Source: CBDATA01 sp965215615
GTDB taxonomy: Bacteria > Acidobacteriota > Vicinamibacteria > Marinacidobacterales > Marinacidobacteraceae
Assembly (NCBI GenBank): GCA_965215615.1
Contig: OZ244068.1
Span: 1,674,001 to 1,738,000, forward strand
DNA: 64,000 bases
Direction: 5' to 3'
Below, piece after piece: positions 58,473 through 64,000 of the stretch. Below the pieces are notes generated by a model, which saw nothing but the letters and a program-made list of their open reading frames with translations, was not told where the DNA came from and made no database searches. The number at the start of each line of letters is the position of its first letter. Positions within the stretch are counted from its first letter, which is position 1. A program made the position numbers and the translations under genes.

Positions 58473-60809
58473 TCAGCGGTCCCGGCGATCCCGGTAGTCC
58501 CGATCACCGCCCCGGTCCCGGTACGGCCGGTCACCGCCCCGATCCCGATACGGCCGGTCGCCGCCCCGGTCCCGGTAGTCCCGGTCGCCACCACGATCCC
58601 GGTGCTCCCGATCACCGCCACGGCCCCGGTGCTCCCGATCTCCCCGCTCCCGGCGGCGAGGCGGGCCTCCTCCCCCGGGACGCCGGCGCGGGCCGCGCGG
58701 CGCACTCGGTGGCAAACCGGCGCGCTCCCGAAGGATTTCCTTGGTGGAAAGCCGCACCTTCCCGCTCTGATCCATCTCGATCACCCGGACCTCGACCTCG
58801 TCGCCTTCCTGGAGCTCGTCCCGGACGCTGTGCACGTGGTGGTCGGCGATCTCCGAAATATGGAGCAGCCCGTCGGTGCCGGGAAGGATTTCGACGAATG
58901 CGCCGAAATCCACGATCGTCTTCACGACCCCGTTGTAGTCGCGGCCCATCTCCGGAACCGGACCGTTGGCGATGCCGTCGATCCGCTCCATGGCGCGTCG
59001 CGCGGTCGCCGCGTCGATCCCCGCGATCTGGATGACCCCGTCGTCTCCGACATCCACCCGCGCGCCGGTCTCGTCGGTGATGGCACGGATGGTCTTGCCG
59101 CCCGCCCCGATCACGTCGCGGATCTTCCGCACCGGAATCTTCATGGTGAGGATGCTCGGAGCGTGCTCCGAAGTCTCTTCGCGGGGTGCCGGAAGGGTTT
59201 CGGCCATCTTCGCGAGGATACTCTCCCGGGCCTCCTTGGCCTTCTGGAGAGCCTCCGAGACCAGATCCAGGGAAAGCCCCGAGATCTTGATGTCCATCTG
59301 GAGCGCGGTGATCCCGCTCCCGGTGCCGGCCACCTTGAAATCCATGTCTCCGAAGTGGTCTTCCGCCCCGGCGATGTCGGTGAGGATGCAGTGCTTCGTC
59401 CCGTCGGTCACGAGGCCCATCGCGACTCCGGCGATGGCCGCCCGTAGCGGAACCCCGGCATCCATAAGCGACAGACAGCCTCCGGTGACCGCGGCCATCG
59501 AGCTGGAGCCGTTCGACTCCAGCGTGTCCGAGACGACCCGGATCGCGTAGTTGAAGCTCTCCTCGTCGGGAATGACCGGAAGAAGCGCACGCTCGGCGAG
59601 CGCCCCGTGCCCGATCTCGCGGCGGCCCGGACCCCGCATCATGCGGGCTTCGCCCACCGAGAAGGCGGGGAAGTTGTAATGGAGCATGAACCGCTTCTCT
59701 CCCCCGCCGTGGACCCAGTCGAGGCGCTGCGCCTCGCTCGTCGGGGCCAGGGTGGTGACTGCAAGCGCCTGCGTCTCTCCACGGGTGAAGATCGAAGAGC
59801 CGTGGGCTCGTGGCAGGACCGAGACATCACAGGTGATTTCCCGGATTTCATCGAAGGATCGCCCGTCGAGCCGGCGTCCCTCTTCGAGCACTGCCCGGCG
59901 AAGGATCTGTTCCTCGAGCGACTTGACGATGTCCCCGACCTGGGCGGTGGCCCCGTCTTCGCCGCGGCCCGCCACGTGCGCCCGGATATCGGCCTTCACC
60001 GCTGCGGCCGCCGAAGAGGCGGCGAGCTTGCCCGGGGTTCGCATCGCTTCCGAAAGCCGCTCGCCGAAGTTTTCGCGGATCTCTTCTTCGAGAGCAGCAT
60101 CGCTCTCCTTCGGGGGAGCAGAGCGCTTGGTCGGCTGAACGAGCCCGACGAGCTGTTCCTGAAGGTCCACGATGGAGCGGATGTGCTCGTGCGCGAAGCC
60201 GAGCGCTTCCACGATCCGATCCTCGGGAAGCTCCTGGGCACCGGCTTCCACCATCACGATGGCATCCCGGCTCCCCGCCACCACCAGGTTGAGACGGGAT
60301 TCGGCGAGCTCCTGGACGGTCGGGAAAACGACGAACTCATCGTTCACGAGGCCGACCCGGACCGCCGCCACCGGCTTTTCGAAGGGGAGATCGGAGATCG
60401 CGAGCGCGGTGGCGGCTCCGGTGATCGCGAGGACATCGGAGTCGTTTTCGCGATCCGCCGAAAGAAGCAGACAGGTGAGCTGGGTCTCGGCCCGCCAGTT
60501 GTCGGGAAAGAGCGGGCGCAGAGGCCGGTCGATCAGCCTGCAGGTGAGGATCTCCCTCTCGTTCGGGCGCCCTTCGCGCTTGAAAAACCCGCCGGGGATC
60601 CGGCCTGCCGCATAGAAACTCTCGCGGTAGTCCACTGCGAGCGGCAGGAAGTCGGTATCCGGGCGCGGCGTGGAAGCGGCAGCGGCGGTGGCGAGCACGA
60701 CCGTGTCTCCGTAGCGCACGGTGACTGCGCCGGCCGCCTGCCGGGCCACCCGCCCGGTTTCGATGATGAGATCGTTTGCCCCGATCCGGGCTTGAACGGT
60801 GTGAACCAA
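58473..60809 (-). CDS. pnp: Polyribonucleotide nucleotidyltransferase (PNPase) with repeat tail
   Basis: A 778-residue PNPase, the phosphorolytic 3' exoribonuclease. Two RNase PH cores (first IETGRVARQAAGAVTVRYG, second YNFPAFSVGEARMMRGPGRR), the KH domain (VIGAGGKTIRAIT) and the S1 domain (VVKTIVDFGAFVEILPG) are intact. The C-terminus carries an extra Arg/Gly/Asp-rich tail of GGDRxYRDR repeats. The start is TTG 60809, with AAGGAAGG 8 bases upstream, giving the usual VHTVQARIG N-terminus; the frame is open to 60848. Last gene of the rpsO-pnp end of the infB cluster. Confidence 0.94.
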   Translation of the reverse strand: MVHTVQARIGANDLIIETGRVARQAAGAVTVRYGDTVVLATAAAASTPRPDTDFLPLAVDYRESFYAAGRIPGGFFKREGRPNEREILTCRLIDRPLRPLFPDNWRAETQLTCLLLSADRENDSDVLAITGAATALAISDLPFEKPVAAVRVGLVNDEFVVFPTVQELAESRLNLVVAGSRDAIVMVEAGAQELPEDRIVEALGFAHEHIRSIVDLQEQLVGLVQPTKRSAPPKESDAALEEEIRENFGERLSEAMRTPGKLAASSAAAAVKADIRAHVAGRGEDGATAQVGDIVKSLEEQILRRAVLEEGRRLDGRSFDEIREITCDVSVLPRAHGSSIFTRGETQALAVTTLAPTSEAQRLDWVHGGGEKRFMLHYNFPAFSVGEARMMRGPGRREIGHGALAERALLPVIPDEESFNYAIRVVSDTLESNGSSSMAAVTGGCLSLMDAGVPLRAAIAGVAMGLVTDGTKHCILTDIAGAEDHFGDMDFKVAGTGSGITALQMDIKISGLSLDLVSEALQKAKEARESILAKMAETLPAPREETSEHAPSILTMKIPVRKIRDVIGAGGKTIRAITDETGARVDVGDDGVIQIAGIDAATARRAMERIDGIANGPVPEMGRDYNGVVKTIVDFGAFVEILPGTDGLLHISEIADHHVHSVRDELQEGDEVEVRVIEMDQSGKVRLSTKEILRERAGLPPSAPRGPRRRPGGGGPPRRRERGDREHRGRGGDREHRDRGGDRDYRDRGGDRPYRDRGGDRPYRDRGGDRDYRDRRDR
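58485..58619 (-). repeat. Five 27-base tandem repeats encoding the PNPase tail
   Basis: Units read GGDREHRDR, GGDRDYRDR, GGDRPYRDR, GGDRPYRDR, GGDRDYRDR, after a degenerate sixth unit. The repeats are in frame and near-identical at DNA level, so copy number may vary between strains. Confidence 0.9.
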
Positions 60810-60878
60810 ATTGACTGCCTTCCTTCTGGGGAATGGGGGAGAGGGCACGCGGCCCGGGGCGACGCTCCTCGGCGCCGT

Positions 60879-61148
60879 TTACTTTCTCAGGCCGAGATCC
60901 GCGATCAACTGCCGATACCGACCTGCGTCCTTCCGGCGCAGGTAGTCCAGCAGCCGGCGGCGGCGGCTGACCATCTTGAGCAAACCCCGACGGGAATGGT
61001 GATCCTTCCGGTGCGTGGAGAAATGGTCGGTAAGTCCGGTGATCCGGGCGGTCAGCATCGCGACCTGCACCTCGGGGGATCCAACATCGCTGTCGTGACG
61101 GCGATGCCGCCCGATGATTTCCTGTCGAATACCTGGAGTCAGTGTCAA
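60879..61148 (-). CDS. rpsO: Ribosomal protein S15
   Basis: An 89-residue S15, which binds the central domain of 16S rRNA. GSPEVQVAMLTARITGLTDH, then HRKDHHSRRGLL and RRRRLLDYLRRKDAGRY are diagnostic. The start is TTG 61148 (TTG ACA CTG ACT), aligned with the family N-terminus, after AGGAAGCAAGG. In the 63 bases before it a GCCGG/CCGGC hairpin could be a leader structure; S15 is known to regulate its own mRNA in several bacteria. Confidence 0.96.
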   Translation of the reverse strand: MTLTPGIRQEIIGRHRRHDSDVGSPEVQVAMLTARITGLTDHFSTHRKDHHSRRGLLKMVSRRRRLLDYLRRKDAGRYRQLIADLGLRK

Positions 61149-61211
61149 ACCTTGCTTCCTGTCGGCTCTCGAATCCTGCGAATGCCGGCGGGGCCGGCGA
61201 AGGGGGGCACC

Positions 61212-62111
61212 TTACCACAAAGGCGGTTCCGGCCAGACCACGATCGGCCTCCATCGCGAATCCGTGGCCTCCACCACCGCGACGAAGCGGGGGGAGCCGG
61301 CCCGATCCAGCACCGCCACCCGCTGTCCGTTCGCGACGGCGGATCCCGAATCCGGAATGGGCATACCGTGACCGAGGCGACGAGCCTCCTCCTGGCTGAC
61401 CTCGAGATACTCCCAGCCGTCGAACACGCGCAGCGCGGGCAGAAGCACCCTCGCGAGATCCTCCCTGCCACGGAGCGATTCCGACTTCACCGAGTCTTCG
61501 ACCCGATGAGGCCCCACCATGAGGCGCCGGAGGGAGACCAGGTGCGCGGCCCCGCCGAGACGCGCTCCGAGGTCGCGGGCGAGCGCCCGGATGTAAACGC
61601 CCGGGCCGGTCTCGCAGCAGATGCGCGCATCGCGGCCGTCGTAGTCGAGAAGCCGGACAGACCGGATCCGGACCGGAACCGGCGCGAGAGGGACCTCCTT
61701 GCCGGCGCGCGCCATCCGATAGGCACGCTTTCCGGCGACCCGCTTGGCCGAGTAGCGGGGCGGTGTCTGGAGGATCTCTCCGAGGAATCCGGGCAGGGCC
61801 CGGCGGATGTCCTCCGCAGCCGGGAGCGGGGCCGGCTCGCCGAGCGGGGCTCCGGTGCAGTCATCGGTGTCGGTCGCCTGCCCGAACCGGACCGTCGCCT
61901 CGTACTGCTTGGCACCAGCCGCCACGAACCGGACGAGCCGGGTGGCCGGGCCGAGACACACCGGGAGAAGCCCGGTTGCAAAGGGGTCGAGAGATCCGGC
62001 GTGCCCCACCCGCGCTCCCCCGGCGATCCGCTTCACCCTTCTCGTCACCCCGGCGGAGGTGATCCCCTGCTCCTTGTCCACGAGCAGCAGGCCGGCGAGC
62101 GGCTCGGTCAT
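61212..62111 (-). CDS. truB: tRNA pseudouridine55 synthase
   Basis: A 299-residue TruB that makes pseudouridine 55 in the T loop of tRNAs. The catalytic Asp42 is in VGHAGSLDPFATGLLPV. GITSAGVTRRVKR, QTPPRYSAKRVAGKRAY and GVYIRALARDLG are family segments. The C-terminal part (LGHGMPIPDSG) is PUA-like. It lies between rbfA and rpsO in the standard order. Confidence 0.96.
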   Translation of the reverse strand: MTEPLAGLLLVDKEQGITSAGVTRRVKRIAGGARVGHAGSLDPFATGLLPVCLGPATRLVRFVAAGAKQYEATVRFGQATDTDDCTGAPLGEPAPLPAAEDIRRALPGFLGEILQTPPRYSAKRVAGKRAYRMARAGKEVPLAPVPVRIRSVRLLDYDGRDARICCETGPGVYIRALARDLGARLGGAAHLVSLRRLMVGPHRVEDSVKSESLRGREDLARVLLPALRVFDGWEYLEVSQEEARRLGHGMPIPDSGSAVANGQRVAVLDRAGSPRFVAVVEATDSRWRPIVVWPEPPLW

Positions 62112-62143
62112 GGGGAAAGTACGGGGGCTGATTCCCTGCCTGC

Positions 62144-62569
62144 TCAGGGGCCGCGCTCCGTTTCGGAATCCGGCCCGCCGTCCCCTTCTTCCGACACGGG
62201 CCGGCGAGCTTTTTCCTCATCGAGGATTTTCTCGAGCCGGATCGAGAACTCCACCGAAGGATCGAAGATGAAACGCACTTCGGGAGTGACCCGAAGCCGG
62301 ATGCGGGCCCCCAGCATGCTGCGCGCCCTTCCTTCTGCCCGCTTGAGCGCGGCAAGCGTCTCGTCCCGTTCGCGGGAGGTGCCGAGTACCGAGACCCGCA
62401 CCCGGGCCACCGAAAGATCCCGCGCCATCTCCACCCGGGTCACGGTGGCGCGGCCGATCCTCGGATCGGCAAAACCGGAGCCGAGAATGTCCGCGATCTC
62501 CCGACGAAGCTGCTCTCCCACCCGGTCGGAGCGCCCCCATCCGCCGGGGCCCCGGTCACGCCTCGCCAC
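62144..62569 (-). CDS. rbfA: Ribosome-binding factor A
   Basis: A 141-residue 30S maturation factor. SDRVGEQLRREIADIL, DPRIGRATVTRVEMARDLSV split between helix and strand, and VRFIFDPSVEFSIRLEKIL are typical, followed by a short acidic tail longer than usual. The start overlaps the 3' end of the DUF503 gene by 14 bases. Confidence 0.94.
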   Translation of the reverse strand: MARRDRGPGGWGRSDRVGEQLRREIADILGSGFADPRIGRATVTRVEMARDLSVARVRVSVLGTSRERDETLAALKRAEGRARSMLGARIRLRVTPEVRFIFDPSVEFSIRLEKILDEEKARRPVSEEGDGGPDSETERGP

Positions 62570-62912
62570 TCGACCTGCCGGGACGGAACCCGTCCTCCTC
62601 TTCGGATGGAGGGCCCGCGAGTTCGGCCCACTCGATCTCGGCGCTCACGATTTCCGCCGGGAACGAACGGATCGCCATCGCAGCGGCCGCCTTGAGGCGC
62701 GCATCCACGACCGGCCTGCCGGCTCCGACCGCGACCACGCTGACCTCCGCCTCGCGGGGGGTCCGCAATTCGCCGGTCTCTGCCACCGCAACCTGGCACC
62801 GGGCCCGCAACCGGTCACTGAGCGAACGCACTACCCGGCGACGATCCTTGAGCGATCTTGCACCCGGAAGTTCGAGAGTCAGGAACAGGACCCCCACCGA
62901 AACCGCAGCCAT
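62556..62912 (-). CDS. DUF503 / YlxP-like protein
   Basis: A 118-residue protein. VGVLFLTLELPGARSLKDRRRV is split here as the first strand and the Lys/Arg-rich loop that define DUF503, and SLSDRLRARCQVAVAETG follows. YlxP family members sit between infB and rbfA and are thought to act in ribosome assembly. ATG 62912 is chosen over TTG 62918 in the same frame. The C-terminal tail (PPSEEEDGFRPGR) is acidic and poorly conserved. Confidence 0.88.
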   Translation of the reverse strand: MAAVSVGVLFLTLELPGARSLKDRRRVVRSLSDRLRARCQVAVAETGELRTPREAEVSVVAVGAGRPVVDARLKAAAAMAIRSFPAEIVSAEIEWAELAGPPSEEEDGFRPGRSSGEA

Positions 62913-62958
62913 CGCCAACCGGCGCTCCTCGGGAAAGTCGGAGAGCGGGCAGAAGGGC

Positions 62959-64000
62959 TCAGCCCGCCGTCCGGCTCGCCACCGGGACCTCCTCGAACGC
63001 CTCGATGATGTCGCCGATCTTCACGTCGTTGTAGCCAGCGAGCCCGACTCCGCACTCGAAACCCTCGCGAACCCGGCCCACGTCTTCCTTGAACCTTCTG
63101 AGGCTGCCGATACGTCCTTCATGGACCACGCGGCCGTCACGCACGAGGCGCACCCGGGCGGAGCGGGGGACGGCGCCTTCGAGCACGTAGGAGCCCGCGA
63201 CCACACCCACCCGTGGCACCTGGAAGGTCCGGCGTACCTCGATCTTGCCGACTTCGACGATCTCGGTCTGGGGCTTGAGCATCCCGGCGATCGCCTTCTC
63301 GATCTCCTCGGTGAGGTGGTAGATGACCGTGTGCGCCCGGATCTCCACTCCCTCGCGCTCGGCGAGGCGCGATGCGGAAGGCTCCGGGCGAACCCCGAAC
63401 GCAACGATGATCGCATCCGCGGCGACGGCGAGGTTCACATCGCTCTCGGTCACCGCTCCGGCGGCGGCATGGACCACTTGCACACTCACTTCCTGATTGC
63501 CCAGTTTGGTCAGCGAATCGCGAACCGCCTCCACCGTCCCCCCGACATCGGCCTTGACGACGATCGGCAGTTCTTTCCGCCCCTCGCCGGACACCTGGGC
63601 GTGAAGAGTGGCCAGATTGAGACGCTGGCGGCCTTCGATGCGAAGCATTCGGTCGGCTTCCTGCTTTTCTTCGGCGACCGAGCGCGCCTCGGCGGGAGTG
63701 GCGGTGACCCGGAAGCGATCCCCCACTACCGGGACCTCGTTGAGACCCAGTACTTCGACCGGGGTCGAGGGCGGGGCGTTCTTCATGCGCCGGCCCGATT
63801 CATCCAGCAGGGCGCGCACCTTCCCCCATGCGGCACCCGCGCTGACCACATCGCCCACCGAAAGGCTTCCTCCCTGTACGAGGAATTGCGCCACCGAGCC
63901 GCGGCCCCGATCCTTGCGCGCCTCGAGAACCACCCCGTGAGCGCGCTCCCGGGGGTTCGCCATCGGCTCTTCCAGCTCGGCAACATCGAGAACGGACTGG
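62959..64000 (-). CDS. infB: Translation initiation factor IF-2, partial (N-terminus off window)
   Basis: The C-terminal 346 residues of IF-2; the N-terminal region and GTPase domain lie beyond the right edge. The visible part starts at SVLDVAELEEPMANP, the usual link after the G domain, then beta-barrel domain II (GVVLEARKDRGRGSVAQFLVQ), domain III (IVVKADVGGTVEAVRDSL) and the fMet-tRNA-binding domain IV (GMLKPQTEIVEVG, GYNDVKIGDIIEAFE). IF-2 places initiator tRNA on the 30S subunit and promotes subunit joining. First seen gene of the infB-ylxP-rbfA-truB-rpsO-pnp cluster. Confidence 0.96.
   Translation of the reverse strand, partial: QSVLDVAELEEPMANPRERAHGVVLEARKDRGRGSVAQFLVQGGSLSVGDVVSAGAAWGKVRALLDESGRRMKNAPPSTPVEVLGLNEVPVVGDRFRVTATPAEARSVAEEKQEADRMLRIEGRQRLNLATLHAQVSGEGRKELPIVVKADVGGTVEAVRDSLTKLGNQEVSVQVVHAAAGAVTESDVNLAVAADAIIVAFGVRPEPSASRLAEREGVEIRAHTVIYHLTEEIEKAIAGMLKPQTEIVEVGKIEVRRTFQVPRVGVVAGSYVLEGAVPRSARVRLVRDGRVVHEGRIGSLRRFKEDVGRVREGFECGVGLAGYNDVKIGDIIEAFEEVPVASRTAG

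Noticed and set aside
58485..58619. 27-base repeats considered as a CRISPR-like array.
   Set aside because: There are no spacers; the units are contiguous, in frame and code for the PNPase tail.
61149..61211. The GCCGG/CCGGC hairpin between truB and rpsO as an intrinsic terminator.
   Set aside because: No T run follows on the transcribed strand; at best it is a leader structure of rpsO.
59607..63008. A 1133-codon plus-strand frame opposite pnp, rpsO, truB and rbfA.
   Set aside because: Antisense to four textbook genes; no domain seen.

Overview
The window is a dense, GC-rich (by eye about two thirds G+C) bacterial chromosome segment with 46 supported protein genes, no rRNA, tRNA or CRISPR array. 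A type V autotransporter barrel (8631-21434) shows a Gram-negative envelope. BshA (bacillithiol synthesis), PgpH/PhoH/YbeY/Era order, split glycyl-tRNA synthetase, a VPS10/BNR-repeat protein and a GH109-like oxidoreductase together fit an outer-membraned, high-GC phylum such as Acidobacteriota (Gemmatimonadota or similar are alternatives). This assignment is inference and of low confidence. Many first-gene starts have a TANNNT -10 box only 6-9 bases before the start codon, suggesting widespread leaderless transcription.

Layout. 1-8.4 kb: YbaK-like deacylase (cut by the window edge) and an SDR on the minus strand, polyphosphate kinase on plus, then a coupled hydrolase / RibD-like reductase / MDR dehydrogenase set, a cupin, a Cys-containing membrane protein and an alkyltransferase-like (ATL) DNA repair protein. 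8.4-21.4 kb: a single 4267-residue autotransporter adhesin built of FN3, Ig-like and Calx-beta-like repeats; a run of 21 C residues ends 5 bases before its ATG, a strong candidate phase-variation switch. 21.5-29.1 kb: a PD-(D/E)XK-like protein, a GH109-like protein, and a VPS10-amidohydrolase-degenerate amidohydrolase operon.

29.1-41.7 kb is an accessory region. It starts with a duplicated Phd antitoxin and a VapC toxin. Reading the minus strand from 41655 there is then an uninterrupted run: UDG, alpha/beta hydrolase, LD-carboxypeptidase, NCS2 permease, a DUF4011-helicase-Vsr-DUF3320 protein (Hhe-like defence architecture), FitA/VapC, and a low-GC HEPN plus coiled-coil protein. Just before the HEPN gene lies a 22-codon relic matching the C-terminal tail of a DUF3320 helicase, its stop overlapping the HEPN ATG. 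I infer that the HEPN gene was natively coupled to such a helicase, giving a candidate two-gene helicase-nuclease/HEPN-RNase defence system later split by a toxin-antitoxin module.

41.7-64 kb is mostly core: DUF523/DUF1722 protein, BshA, a CBS protein, then mgtE-recO-glyQ-glyS-mutL, phoH-pgpH-ybeY-corC-era, purC, and infB-ylxP-rbfA-truB-rpsO-pnp (infB cut by the right edge).
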